From Mycolicibacterium litorale (lineage in GTDB: Bacteria; Actinomycetota; Actinomycetes; Mycobacteriales; Mycobacteriaceae): DNA of 64,000 nucleotides. How positions within the stretch are numbered: position 1 is the first letter of the stretch; the number at the start of each line of letters is the position of its first letter. The stretch spans positions 1,984,001 to 2,048,000 of the forward strand of contig NZ_AP023287.1 in assembly GCF_014218295.1 (NCBI RefSeq). Direction: 5' to 3'. Made by a program: the position numbers and the translations under genes. The notes beneath the pieces are model-generated. The model did not search any database and had not been told where the DNA came from. It saw only the letters and a program-made list of their open reading frames with translations. This document shows positions 44,140 through 52,468 of the stretch, one piece after another.

Positions 44140-45273
44140 TCACAGCGATTTCTTCAGCAGCGCCACCGTGTCGAGGTCCTTCAGCGCGGCCACACCCCGT
44201 CGCAGCCCCTCGTACGCGATGTTCTCGTCCTGCATGCCGCCCAAGCCTGCGGTGATGAGCGCGGCGACATAGGCGTAGAGCGCGGCCTGGCGGTACCGGT
44301 GCCACAGTTGCTCGCGGTCGAGATCCGGACCGCCCGCGGCGACGAGTGCACGGCGGTACGTGTCGAGCAGCTCGCGTTGCGATTCCTGTCGGGCCGCCGG
44401 GGTCATCCCGGTGACCAGGGTGTACGCCAGTTCGCGGCTGGGATGTCCGCGGCGGATCGCCTGCCAGTCGAGCAATCCGGCGGCGCCGTTGCGGAAGTAG
44501 AGGTTCCCGGGGTGGGCGTCGCCGTGCATGATCGTGTGCGGCGGTTCGTCGATCAACTGCGCGGCGGCGCGGTAGTTGGCGTCGATGTAGCCGCCCTGGT
44601 GCACCGCGATGTCGGTGCGTTCGGCCACCCGCCGTGCCGACGCCGTCAGCAGGCGTCCGGTCAGCATGGACGTGTGGTCGGCCGACGCGGAGTAGACCCA
44701 CCCCAGCGGGCCGCCGCCGGAGGACGGCAGCCGGCCCCAGAACGTCGCGTGCAGGCGCGCCAGGAGTTCGACGACCGACGCCGCCTCGTCACGGGTCAGC
44801 GGGTGGAGCGTGTCGGGGAAGCGGCATTCGGCCACCGGCAGGTCCTCGAGCACCAGGACGTAGCGGCCGGTGAGACGGTCGAACGCCGAACCGTACGGCA
44901 TCGGCGCCCCGCTGAGTTCCGGACGCAACTGCCGGTAGAACCGCACCTCGGTGTCGCCGAGCCGGCCGAGTTCGCCCATGAGCCGCGTCGCCACCGTCCG
45001 GGCCGGCAGCTTGACGAATACTGTGGGCGGAACGCCGTCACCGGTCAGCGCCAGCCGGGCCCGCGACGAGGTGCCGGCGTCCGCGCCGACGACCGAGACC
45101 GAGGTGACCGTGCGGTTCATCAGACGTGACAGTGCCGGTGCGTCGAGGTCGGCGACCGAGCGGGGGAACGCCCGCATCCGCCGCAGCGCGGCGTCGGTCG
45201 CCACCCGCTGCAGGCCACGCCCGAGATGGGCGGCCAGGCCCGCGGCGGGCGAAATACGCAGCGTCGTCGTCAC
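44140..45273 (-). CDS. Phosphotransferase (aminoglycoside/ecdysteroid kinase-like fold)
   Basis: A 377-residue protein with the APH/choline-kinase fold. The catalytic loop IMHGDAHPGNLYFR and the metal motif GLLDWQAI are intact, and VLVLEDLPVAECRF precedes. These enzymes phosphorylate hydroxyl groups of small molecules; some relatives are found beside CoA-transferases and acyl-CoA dehydrogenases in sterol or terpenoid breakdown clusters. GTG start with GAGGAG about 10 nt upstream. It is divergent from the CoA-transferase gene, with a perfect TTTACA/TGTAAA palindrome in the gap. Confidence 0.82.
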   Translation of the reverse strand: MTTTLRISPAAGLAAHLGRGLQRVATDAALRRMRAFPRSVADLDAPALSRLMNRTVTSVSVVGADAGTSSRARLALTGDGVPPTVFVKLPARTVATRLMGELGRLGDTEVRFYRQLRPELSGAPMPYGSAFDRLTGRYVLVLEDLPVAECRFPDTLHPLTRDEAASVVELLARLHATFWGRLPSSGGGPLGWVYSASADHTSMLTGRLLTASARRVAERTDIAVHQGGYIDANYRAAAQLIDEPPHTIMHGDAHPGNLYFRNGAAGLLDWQAIRRGHPSRELAYTLVTGMTPAARQESQRELLDTYRRALVAAGGPDLDREQLWHRYRQAALYAYVAALITAGLGGMQDENIAYEGLRRGVAALKDLDTVALLKKSL

Positions 45274-45310
45274 CGATGCGAGTCTCCTCGGGGCACCATG
45301 CTGAGATGAG

Positions 45311-45336
45311 TTTACAAAGAAGCTTCAGACTGTAAA
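45311..45336. promoter_or_regulatory. Island regulatory element 2 (perfect palindromic ends)
   Basis: TTTACA-N14-TGTAAA, the only copy whose two ends are exact reverse complements. It is centred in the gap between the divergent kinase-like and CoA-transferase genes. No fixed 6-nt start distance here; both genes have ordinary leaders. Confidence 0.65.
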
Positions 45337-45368
45337 TCAGTTTCCGCTCACGTCAAACAGGAGGGTCG

Positions 45369-46538
45369 ATGCCGGGACCGCTGGACGGTGTCAAGGTCGT
45401 CGAACTGGGGGTGTGGGTCGCCGCCCCGGCCACGGGCGGAATCCTCGCCGACTGGGGTGCGGACGTCATCAAGGTGGAACCGCCGTCCGGGGATCCGGCG
45501 CGGACGTTCGGGCGGATGCTCGGACTCGACGACGAGGTGAACCCGCCGTTCGAGATGGACAACCGGTCAAAGCGCAGTGTCGTGGTCGATCTCACCGACG
45601 AGAACGGGCAGCGGGTGATGCACGAGCTGCTCAGCGCCGCAGATGTTTTCGTGACGAATGTGCGCCCCCTCGCGTTGCGCCGCCTCGGGCTGGATTTCGA
45701 GACGGTCGCCACCGGCAATCCCCGGCTCGTCTACGGGTTGATCACCGGGTACGGCATGGTGGGACCCGACGCCGACCGGGCCGCCTACGACGTGGCCGCG
45801 TTCTGGGCCCGCGCGGGGCTGGCGCATCTGCTCACCCGTCCCGGTGAGGATCCGCCGTTCCAACGCGGCGGGATGGGCGACCACACGGTGGGGATGACGC
45901 TCGCCGCCGCGGTGTGTGCGGCGCTGGTGTCGCGCGCCACCACGGGCGCCGGTCAGCTCGTGACGACCTCGCTGTACCGACAGGGCGTCTACACGGTCAG
46001 CTTCGACCTCAACACGTTCCTGCTCACCGGCCACCAGATCGCGATCGGCCGGCGGGAATCGATGGGCAACCCGTGTATGAACAACTACGCGGCCGGAGAC
46101 GGACGCCGGTTCTGGATCGTCGGGCTGGAGGGGGAGCGGCACTGGCCGGCGTTGTGCCGCACCGTCGGTCGTCAGGACTGGTTGACCGATGACCGGTTCG
46201 CCACCGGCCGATCGCGGGCGGTCAACGCCCACATCCTCATCGCGGAACTCGACGCCGTCTTCGCAACCCGGCCGCTGTCGGAGTGGGCGGAGGTCTTCGC
46301 GGCCGAACCGGACCTGTTCTGGTCGCCGATCAACACACTGGAGGACGTCGTCTCCGACGATCAGTTCCATGCCGCCGGGGGAGCCGTCTTCGTTCCCGAC
46401 GGCGACGGGACCATTCCCATGGTCGCCACGCCCGCCGACTTCCACGGCACACCCTGTGCGCCGCGCGCTGCCGCCCCGCGACTCGGTGCACACACCGGTG
46501 AGGTCCTGGCCGATCCCCGGTCGGCCTGGCTCAGCTGA
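45369..46538 (+). CDS. CoA-transferase family III (CaiB/BaiF type), island copy
   Basis: A 389-residue CaiB/BaiF enzyme. PLDGVKVVELGVWVAAPATG, GADVIKVEPPSGDPAR, FVTNVRPLALRRLGL and the presumed catalytic Asp in DRAAYDVAAFWARAGL are standard. It would activate a pathway acid with CoA taken from another thioester. AGGAGGG lies 5 nt before the ATG. The end overlaps the convergent TetR paralogue 2 gene by 8 nt. It is distinct in sequence from the CoA-transferase at 2956-4173. Confidence 0.9.
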   Translation: MPGPLDGVKVVELGVWVAAPATGGILADWGADVIKVEPPSGDPARTFGRMLGLDDEVNPPFEMDNRSKRSVVVDLTDENGQRVMHELLSAADVFVTNVRPLALRRLGLDFETVATGNPRLVYGLITGYGMVGPDADRAAYDVAAFWARAGLAHLLTRPGEDPPFQRGGMGDHTVGMTLAAAVCAALVSRATTGAGQLVTTSLYRQGVYTVSFDLNTFLLTGHQIAIGRRESMGNPCMNNYAAGDGRRFWIVGLEGERHWPALCRTVGRQDWLTDDRFATGRSRAVNAHILIAELDAVFATRPLSEWAEVFAAEPDLFWSPINTLEDVVSDDQFHAAGGAVFVPDGDGTIPMVATPADFHGTPCAPRAAAPRLGAHTGEVLADPRSAWLS

Positions 46539-47070
46539 CCGCTTCGCCGTCGGTGACGCCGGCGGCATGACGCAGCTGCGCCAGGAAGTCGTCGGCGTCG
46601 TCGCTGCGCACCAGATAGTGCGAGATCGCCACCCGCACAGCGGTCGACGCTGCGACGGCGGCATCGGGACCGGCCATGCCGCGCTGCAACCGGTCGCGCA
46701 TGCGCGGCAGGATGCGCGACAGCCGCGCGATGACCTGTGCGGGTTCGATGTCGACCATGCGCAGACCCGGATAGGACTGCTGGTAGGAGACGATGATGCG
46801 CAGTGCCGCGTCGAGTCGCTCGTCTGCAGGCAGCTCCGCGGCCGCGGATGCGACGGCGCGCTCGTAGATGGAGCGTTCCCACACCACGAAGGCGGCCAAC
46901 AGATCCTGCTTGGACGGGAACCAGCGGTAGAGGGTGGGGCGCGACACCCTGGCCTGCGCGGCCACCTGCGAGAGGCTCAGCTTCGTCATCCCGTTGCGGC
47001 CGAGCACTTCCGCGGTGGCGGCGAGGATCCGCTCTCGGGTGGTGGCCTCGTCGCCCGACACCGTCGTCAT
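46531..47070 (-). CDS. TetR-family transcriptional regulator (paralogue 2)
   Basis: A 179-residue TetR repressor: ERILAATAEVLGRNGMTKLS, then the HTH SQVAAQARVSRPTLYRWFPS and a ligand domain with IVSYQQSYPGLRMVDIEPAQ. Close paralogue of 43497-44051, with the same recognition helix, so both may read the same operator. The ATG lies exactly 6 nt after TGTAAAGCT, the minus-strand end of regulatory element 3, so the gene is probably leaderless and autoregulated through the site it shares with the divergent P450 gene. Confidence 0.92.
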   Translation of the reverse strand: MTTVSGDEATTRERILAATAEVLGRNGMTKLSLSQVAAQARVSRPTLYRWFPSKQDLLAAFVVWERSIYERAVASAAAELPADERLDAALRIIVSYQQSYPGLRMVDIEPAQVIARLSRILPRMRDRLQRGMAGPDAAVAASTAVRVAISHYLVRSDDADDFLAQLRHAAGVTDGEAVS

Positions 47071-47079
47071 CGTCGTAGC

Positions 47080-47108
47080 TTTACAAATTTTGCGACGACT
47101 GTCACGCT
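47080..47108. promoter_or_regulatory. Island regulatory element 3, shared divergent promoter
   Basis: TTTACA (47080-47085), N14, TGTCACGCT (47100-47108). CACGCT is 17 bp from TTTACA, ideal for a -35/-10 pair, and ends 6 nt before the P450 GTG. On the other strand TGTAAAGCT ends 6 nt before the TetR ATG. One element thus seems to serve both genes. Confidence 0.75.
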
Positions 47109-47114
47109 GGATCG

Positions 47115-48368
47115 GTGACCTCCCCATCAGCGGCGGCCCGCGAGTACAGCTCGGTCGACATCACCTCGTCGTCGTTCTGGCAGCAGCCGTTCGGCCGGCG
47201 GGACAGCACGTTCGCGCAGTTGCGTGCGGCGGACGGGCTGAGCTGGCATCACCCGCTGTCCTCGCTGTTCCCGGTGGAGGAGGCCGGCTTCTGGGCGGTC
47301 ACCCGCCGCGCCGACATCGTGTTCGTCAGCCAGCACCCCGAACTGTTCACCTCCGCACAGGGAGTCGCGCTGGATCCGATGCCGGCCGACGTGCAGCGGT
47401 TCGCATCGTTCTTCCTCACCATGGACCCGCCCGAGCACACCGTGTACCGGCGGCTGATCAGTTCCGCGTTCACCCCGCGCAATGTGCGCCGGATCGAAGA
47501 GCAGATCCACGACAACGCGGTCGCGGTCGTCGACGATCTGGTCGGTGCGGGTGAGCTCGATTTCGTCGCAGCGTGTTCGGCGCGCTTGCCGATGCTGACC
47601 ATCATGGAGATGCTCGGGGTGCCCGCCGCCGACCAGCCGGCCGTCGCCCAAGCCGCCGAGAAGCTGTTCTCCATGAGCGACGACGAGTACAGCACGCTCG
47701 AGGAACGGGCGGCGGATACGGTCAACGAGATCATGCTGCTGTCGGCCACCGGCGCGGAACTCGCCCAATTCCGGCGCAGCCACCCGGGAGACGATCTGAT
47801 GACCAGCATCGTCAACGCCGAGGTCGACGGAAAACGGTTGACCGACGAGGAGATCGGCGCGTTCCTGATCCTGCTGGCGTCGGCGGGTAACGACACCACG
47901 AAGCAGACGACGACGCACGCGATGCTGGCGCTGTCCGAGCACCCCGCCCAGCGCGAGTGGCTGATGGCCGACTTCGAAGGCCGCATCGGCACCGCGGTCG
48001 AGGAATTCGTCCGCTGGTCCACACCGGTCCTGCAGTTCGCGCGGTTCGCCACCACCGACACCGAGATCAACGGACAGCCGGTCAGCGCCGGCGACAAAGT
48101 GGGCCTCTTCTACTGTTCGGCCAACCGCGACGAAACGGTGTTCAGCGATCCGCACGGCTTCGACCTGAGCCGGTCGCCGAACCCGCATCTCGGCTTCGGT
48201 GGCGGCGGCCCGCACTTCTGCCTGGGTAGCCAACTGGCGAAAACCGAACTGCGGCATCTGTTCCGGGAACTGCTGACCCGACTGACCCACGTCGAGTTCG
48301 GCGAGCCCGACCTGCTGTACAGCACCTTCGTGCACGGCATCAAACGGCTCCCGGCCGTCGTCCGCTGA
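47115..48368 (+). CDS. Cytochrome P450 (CYP125/CYP142-like)
   Basis: A 417-residue soluble bacterial P450. I-helix ASAGNDTTKQ (acid-alcohol pair at about 260-261), ExxR at Glu297-Arg300, and the heme loop GFGGGGPHFCLGS with Cys369 as the iron ligand are intact. MDPPEHTVYRRLISSAFTPR matches the steroid- and fatty-acid-hydroxylating mycobacterial families CYP124/125/142. It would hydroxylate the substrate or its side chain using ferredoxin partners coded elsewhere. GTG start, 6 nt after CACGCT, indicates a leaderless mRNA. Confidence 0.92.
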   Translation: MTSPSAAAREYSSVDITSSSFWQQPFGRRDSTFAQLRAADGLSWHHPLSSLFPVEEAGFWAVTRRADIVFVSQHPELFTSAQGVALDPMPADVQRFASFFLTMDPPEHTVYRRLISSAFTPRNVRRIEEQIHDNAVAVVDDLVGAGELDFVAACSARLPMLTIMEMLGVPAADQPAVAQAAEKLFSMSDDEYSTLEERAADTVNEIMLLSATGAELAQFRRSHPGDDLMTSIVNAEVDGKRLTDEEIGAFLILLASAGNDTTKQTTTHAMLALSEHPAQREWLMADFEGRIGTAVEEFVRWSTPVLQFARFATTDTEINGQPVSAGDKVGLFYCSANRDETVFSDPHGFDLSRSPNPHLGFGGGGPHFCLGSQLAKTELRHLFRELLTRLTHVEFGEPDLLYSTFVHGIKRLPAVVR

Positions 48369-48382
48369 GGCGGGCGACCCAC

Positions 48383-48757
48383 TCAGCGTGGATCGATCGC
48401 GTTGCGCAGGCGCTCGGCCGGGTAGGTCGATGCCCCCGCAGCGCGTACGCGTTCGGTCAGCGCACGGTCTGATGTCGCGATACGCAATGCGCCCGGGTCC
48501 TCGGCTGCCCGCACCAGCCGGACGATCTCGTCGTCGGCGGAATCGGGCGCCGACACCGGAGCGTGGGTGACGGTGACCGTCTCGGACGTGATCGGTGGGG
48601 ACAGCGGCTTCTCGAACACGACTGTCACGTCGACGGATTCGGTACGCGCCCAGCGTTCGAGCGCTTCGACGAGGCGCACCATCGCGCCGCGCCGGTCACG
48701 CCACCATCCGTCCGGGCGGGAGCCGATGACGTTCATCCCGTCGACGATCCACCGCAT
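48383..48757 (-). CDS. NYN (PIN-like) domain RNA-binding/nuclease protein
   Basis: A 124-residue single-domain protein of the NYN/YacP group. RWIVDGMNVIGSRPDGWWRD gives the first Asp and Asn of the acidic pocket, VTVVFEKPL and DDEIVRLV the next, and ALRIATSDRALTERV the last. Relatives cleave or bind structured RNA. The start is set by the fold; no membrane or signal sequence. It ends 14 bp from the convergent P450 stop and is the last gene after the thioesterase-like gene (16 bp gap), and seems unrelated to the catabolic theme. Confidence 0.85.
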   Translation of the reverse strand: MRWIVDGMNVIGSRPDGWWRDRRGAMVRLVEALERWARTESVDVTVVFEKPLSPPITSETVTVTHAPVSAPDSADDEIVRLVRAAEDPGALRIATSDRALTERVRAAGASTYPAERLRNAIDPR

Positions 48758-48773
48758 CGCTCCAGCGTAGGCC

Positions 48774-49586
48774 TCACCGAGGGGGTCGTGGGCGCACCAG
48801 CACCGCCTGCTGGATCGCGCCGACCGGCCCGTACTCGTCGAAGAGTGTGCCACTGGTGGTGCCGATCCCGTCCGGCCCGTAGCTGGTGTCGGCGCGGATG
48901 CCGATCCACTCTCCGTCGGGGATCCGATGCACGTGGACGACCAGGTCGGTGTTGAGGAACGTCCACGTGCGGATGTCGAGTTTCGCGCCGATGCCGTTCG
49001 CGTCGTCGGCGACGGCGAACAACCGCTCCAGCGGCGTCATCGTCTCGCCCTGCACGAGGTCGACGGTCGGGGTGATCCACGATTCGCCCGGCCCGTCGTT
49101 CAGGGGCGGGGTGAGCCACCGCCAGTCGAGGCTGTGGACGTAGTTGCGGTCCCAGTCCTTGGCCATGTCCCGGCGTCGGGCCTCCGACAGCGGGCGCAGC
49201 GGCGGCGCCCCCGCGTGCTGGATTCCGGTGGTGTCGAGCTGCTGCAGGCGCCAGCCGCTGGCCCGCGCCACCGGCCGCGGTGAGCCGTCCGGGCCCAGCG
49301 CGGACATCTGCGCGCTGACCAACTCGATCTGCCTACCCGTTCGCTCCCGCCGGGCGCTGACCCACAGGTCGCCCTCGGCCGGGACCGGACCCAGCAGATC
49401 GACCATCACCCGGCTCAACCGGGTGTCGTCACGCTGTTCGCAGCGTTGCAGGGCACGCACCAACAGTGCCGACACGGGTGCGGCGTGCTGGATCGCCGCC
49501 GACCATGTGCTGCGCACCAGATCGGTGGCGAGGAATTTCTCACCGTGTGAATCATCGCCCACCCGTTGGTAATACGCCTCCGACAT
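48774..49586 (-). CDS. Acyl-CoA thioesterase family protein (double hotdog)
   Basis: A 270-residue protein with two hotdog halves: GEKFLATDLVRSTWSAAIQH and DDTRLSRVMVDLLGPVPAEG in the first; SWITPTVDLVQGETMTPLER and LDIRTWTFLNTDLVVHVHRI in the second. It matches the mycobacterial TesB-like/acyl-CoA thioesterase group, but I see no firm catalytic Asp-Gln set, so the reaction is inferred. The ATG shares one base with the SMP-30 stop (TGATG), so the two are coupled. Confidence 0.8.
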   Translation of the reverse strand: MSEAYYQRVGDDSHGEKFLATDLVRSTWSAAIQHAAPVSALLVRALQRCEQRDDTRLSRVMVDLLGPVPAEGDLWVSARRERTGRQIELVSAQMSALGPDGSPRPVARASGWRLQQLDTTGIQHAGAPPLRPLSEARRRDMAKDWDRNYVHSLDWRWLTPPLNDGPGESWITPTVDLVQGETMTPLERLFAVADDANGIGAKLDIRTWTFLNTDLVVHVHRIPDGEWIGIRADTSYGPDGIGTTSGTLFDEYGPVGAIQQAVLVRPRPPR

Positions 49587-50431
49587 CAGGGCAGGCCCGC
49601 GCCGGGGAGGTCGACGATCGTCGTGTCGACACAGGAGTTCTTCGTACCGACGAGTCGCTCCGGATAGGCGTCGGTGGCCGATACGAGGAACAGCATGCGA
49701 CGCTCCGGGCCGCCGAGCGCACACGCGACGGCGATGCGGTCACCGATGTCGATGCGGTCGGTGACTGCCCCGCCGTCGACCACTCGCTGGAATTGGTGAG
49801 CCAGCGTCAGCGCGGTCCAGACCCCACCGCCGGCGTCGATCGCGATGCCGTCGGGTGGTCCGTCGAGCCCGTCGGCGAACGTCCTGCGGTCCCGCAGGGC
49901 GCCGTCGTCGCCGATGGTGAACGCCGTCAGGCGCCGTCCGGTGGATTCGGCGACGATCAACGTGGCGCGGTCTTCGGTGATCGCCATGCCGTTGGGGAAG
50001 TCGAGCCCGTGGGCGACGACGGTTGCGGCACCGTCACCGTCGAGGCGGACGATGACCCCGTCCGTGCGCGCCTGGGAGCCGATGTAGGCGCGGCCCGCGT
50101 CGTCGACGACCATGTCGCCGAGGTCTGCCCCGGTCAGTTCGGCGAGATCGGCGACGACCGTGACGGTCTCACCGTCGTAGCGCAGCACCTGCCTGCTCCT
50201 GGTGGAGGCGATGAGCAGCGAACCGTCCGGCCGGAATCCCAGCCCGGACGGCGCGTGGCCCGGCACGGGGAGGGTGGTCACCGACCCGCTGAGGTCGACG
50301 GTGTGCACCGCTTCGCCCAGCATGTCGGAGAACCACAGCAGCCCTTCGAACCACCGCGGCCCCTCCCCGAGGCAGTAGCCTGCCGTCAGCAGTGTGGGTA
50401 CCGGTCGGTCCGAGATCTGCCGCGCTGTCAC
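49586..50431 (-). CDS. SMP-30/gluconolactonase-type lactonase
   Basis: A 281-residue six-bladed beta-propeller of the SMP-30/gluconolaconase/LRE family. Metal-binding residues are expected in GEGPRWFEGLLWFSD (Glu), DFPNGMAITED (Asn) and GPPDGIAIDAGGGVW (Asp). These enzymes hydrolyse lactones with Ca2+ or Zn2+. In a cluster with a Baeyer-Villiger-type monooxygenase, opening the resulting lactone is an obvious role. GTG start only 5 nt from the minus-strand end of regulatory element 4, so the mRNA is probably leaderless. Confidence 0.88.
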   Translation of the reverse strand: MTARQISDRPVPTLLTAGYCLGEGPRWFEGLLWFSDMLGEAVHTVDLSGSVTTLPVPGHAPSGLGFRPDGSLLIASTRSRQVLRYDGETVTVVADLAELTGADLGDMVVDDAGRAYIGSQARTDGVIVRLDGDGAATVVAHGLDFPNGMAITEDRATLIVAESTGRRLTAFTIGDDGALRDRRTFADGLDGPPDGIAIDAGGGVWTALTLAHQFQRVVDGGAVTDRIDIGDRIAVACALGGPERRMLFLVSATDAYPERLVGTKNSCVDTTIVDLPGAGLP

Positions 50432-50439
50432 GTCACGCC

Positions 50440-50468
50440 TTTACAAAACACGCGACAAGTGTCACGCT
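50440..50468. promoter_or_regulatory. Island regulatory element 4, shared divergent promoter
   Basis: TTTACA (50440-50445), N14, TGTCACGCT (50460-50468), then 6 nt to a GTG at 50475 that opens a 12-codon leader ORF of the big plus-strand operon. In the other direction TGTAAAGGC lies 5 nt from the SMP-30 GTG. Confidence 0.75.
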
Positions 50469-50474
50469 CCCTAC

Positions 50475-50513
50475 GTGCCACTGTCAACCACCTGCGGCGT
50501 TGGCGCGCCATGA
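50475..50513 (+). CDS. 12-residue leader peptide of the monooxygenase operon
   Basis: GTG 50475 lies exactly 6 nt after CACGCT, as at the other leaderless genes of the island. The ORF (MPLSTTCGVGAP) ends in a TGA that overlaps the ATG of the next gene (ATGA at 50510-50513). No Shine-Dalgarno precedes that ATG, so the leader would deliver ribosomes to it. Leaderless small ORFs of this kind are known in mycobacteria; this one is new to me. Confidence 0.5.
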   Translation: MPLSTTCGVGAP

Positions 50514-51214
50514 AGAAGTACCACAGCCACACACTGCTGTACCTCCACGAGACGATCGCGCTGGGATCGGGTCGGTCCGACCGGTTCACCGAACGCTTCA
50601 GCGCCGTCTACCACCCCATGATGACCGACCTCGGTGCCAGGCTGTTCGCCATCTGGGAGACCACACCGTACAACGGGCACTGGCCGCAGGTCACGATCAT
50701 CTGGGAGATCGACGCCTTCGCCGACTACGCCCGTATCGGCAAGGCGCAGGGCAGAGGCGGCAGCCACGCCGGACCCGCGGCGGCGTGGGCGGAGTTCCTC
50801 GCCGAGACAGGGGCCAGCGGCGAGGGCCGGATCATGTACGCCGGACGGAGCAACCGCACGCTGGCACAGCTGCAGGAGGCGGAATTCGGTGCGGGACTGG
50901 TGATCCAAGAGGTGATGCAGACCAAACCGGGCCGGCAGGACGACTACATCCGCGAATTGGAACGACTCTACGTGCCGTGGTCCGAGCGCACCGGCAAGCG
51001 GTGGCTGGGCTCCTTCATCACGACGTTCCGGTTCAACGAGGTCATCCATTACTGGGCGCTCGACGGCGAGTGGGACTGCTTCGCCGAGCACTACCCGTCG
51101 TGGAAGGACAGCCCGCCCGCGGAGATCGTCACCTGGATGAGCGTCGCGCCCGCGTTGCGCGACGGTTGGGAGGACTCCATCCTGGCCGCGCTACCACCGT
51201 CGCCGCTGCAGTGA
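50510..51214 (+). CDS. Duplicated dimeric alpha/beta-barrel (NIPSNAP-like) protein
   Basis: A 234-residue protein I cannot name with confidence. It contains two similar halves, each with a strand, a long helix and strands ending in Trp-rich segments: LYLHETIALGSGRSDRFTER ... VTIIWEIDAFADYA and VIQEVMQTKPGRQDDYIREL ... VIHYWALDGEWDCFAEHYPS. This is the ferredoxin-like alpha/beta-barrel pattern of NIPSNAP, EthD and monooxygenase-type helper proteins. First full gene of the operon, and it overlaps the P450 start (GTGA). Possible roles are a cofactor-free oxygenase, an isomerase or a ligand-binding partner of the P450. Confidence 0.7.
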   Translation: MKKYHSHTLLYLHETIALGSGRSDRFTERFSAVYHPMMTDLGARLFAIWETTPYNGHWPQVTIIWEIDAFADYARIGKAQGRGGSHAGPAAAWAEFLAETGASGEGRIMYAGRSNRTLAQLQEAEFGAGLVIQEVMQTKPGRQDDYIRELERLYVPWSERTGKRWLGSFITTFRFNEVIHYWALDGEWDCFAEHYPSWKDSPPAEIVTWMSVAPALRDGWEDSILAALPPSPLQ

Positions 51215-52467
51215 ACGCCGGCGGGAAGACCCCGGTGAAGCACCGGTTCTCCTACGATCCGTTCGACGCGGCCGTGATGGCCGATCCGCTGCCGTTCTAT
51301 CGGACGCTGCGCGACGAACACCCCCTCTATTACGTGCAGAGGTGGGATACCTACGCACTGTCGCGGTTCGCCGACATCTGGGACGTGCTCGCAATCAACG
51401 ACGGAACGTTCGTCGCCTCCGAGGGCACGCTGCCGTCGTCGGCCGTGCTCGCCACCCACAACACCGGGCCGGTGCCGGATCCACCGTTGTCCCCCATGCC
51501 CTTCCATGCCAACTTCGACGCACCGGTCTACACCGACGTGCGGCGCTGCACCTCGGGTCCCTTCCGGTCGCGGTCGGTGAGCCGGCTGGTCGACAGAGTC
51601 CGGGAACTGGCCAACGAACGCCTCGACGAACTGCTGCCGCGCGGGCGGTTCGACCTCACCCAGGATTACGGTGGAATGGTGGCCGCCGCGATGGTGTGCG
51701 AGCTGATCGGGCTGCCCACCGAACTGGCCCCTGAGGTGTTGGCCACCGTCAATGCCGGCAGCCTCGCCCAGCCCGGGAGCGGAGTCGAGGTGGCCAACGC
51801 CCGGCCGGGCTACCTCGAGTACCTGCGGCCGGTGGTCGAACGCCGACGCGCCGACCGGTCCGTCTCCGCGCTGGCGATCGTGGACGCCCTGCTCGCGTAC
51901 CGCAAACCCGACGGCACGCCGCTGACGGACACGGAGGCCGCCGTGCAGATGCTCGGAGTCTTCATCGGCGGGACGGAGACCGTGCCCAAGATCGTCGCCC
52001 ACGGACTGTGGGAACTCGGCCGGCGACCCGATCAGATGGCGCAGGTGCGTGCGGATCCGGCGGCGACCGTCCCGTTGGCCCGCGAGGAGATGATCCGCTA
52101 CTGCGCGCCCGCGCAGTGGTTCGCCCGCACGGTGCGCAGGCCCTTCACGATTCACGGCACCACCATCGAGCCGGGGCAGCGCATCATCACACTCCTGGCG
52201 TCGGCGAACCGCGACGAGCGGGAGTATCCGGATCCCGACGAATTCGTCTGGGACCGGCGGATCGAACGCCAGCTGGCATTCGGCCGCGGCCAGCACTCCT
52301 GCCTCGGGGTCCATCTGGCACGCCTGGAGATCACCGTCATGGTCACCGAATGGCTCAGGCGGGTCGCGGATTTCAGCGTCGACACCGAGCACGCGTCGCG
52401 CCCGCCGTCGAGTTTCCAGTGGGGCTGGAACCGCCTGCCCGTGCACGTCGAGGTGGAGGGCGTCTGA
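51211..52467 (+). CDS. Cytochrome P450, operon copy
   Basis: A 418-residue P450 of a different family from the one at 47115. The I-helix is FIGGTETVPK (Glu-Thr acid-alcohol pair), ExxR is Glu293-Arg296, and the heme loop AFGRGQHSCLGVH holds Cys364. N-terminal SYDPFDAAVMADPLPFYRTL is typical for soluble bacterial P450s. GTG overlaps the previous stop by 4 nt. It would supply the alcohol that the dehydrogenase encoded next oxidises. No ferredoxin or reductase gene is in the window. Confidence 0.92.
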   Translation: MNAGGKTPVKHRFSYDPFDAAVMADPLPFYRTLRDEHPLYYVQRWDTYALSRFADIWDVLAINDGTFVASEGTLPSSAVLATHNTGPVPDPPLSPMPFHANFDAPVYTDVRRCTSGPFRSRSVSRLVDRVRELANERLDELLPRGRFDLTQDYGGMVAAAMVCELIGLPTELAPEVLATVNAGSLAQPGSGVEVANARPGYLEYLRPVVERRRADRSVSALAIVDALLAYRKPDGTPLTDTEAAVQMLGVFIGGTETVPKIVAHGLWELGRRPDQMAQVRADPAATVPLAREEMIRYCAPAQWFARTVRRPFTIHGTTIEPGQRIITLLASANRDEREYPDPDEFVWDRRIERQLAFGRGQHSCLGVHLARLEITVMVTEWLRRVADFSVDTEHASRPPSSFQWGWNRLPVHVEVEGV

Positions 52468-52468
52468 C

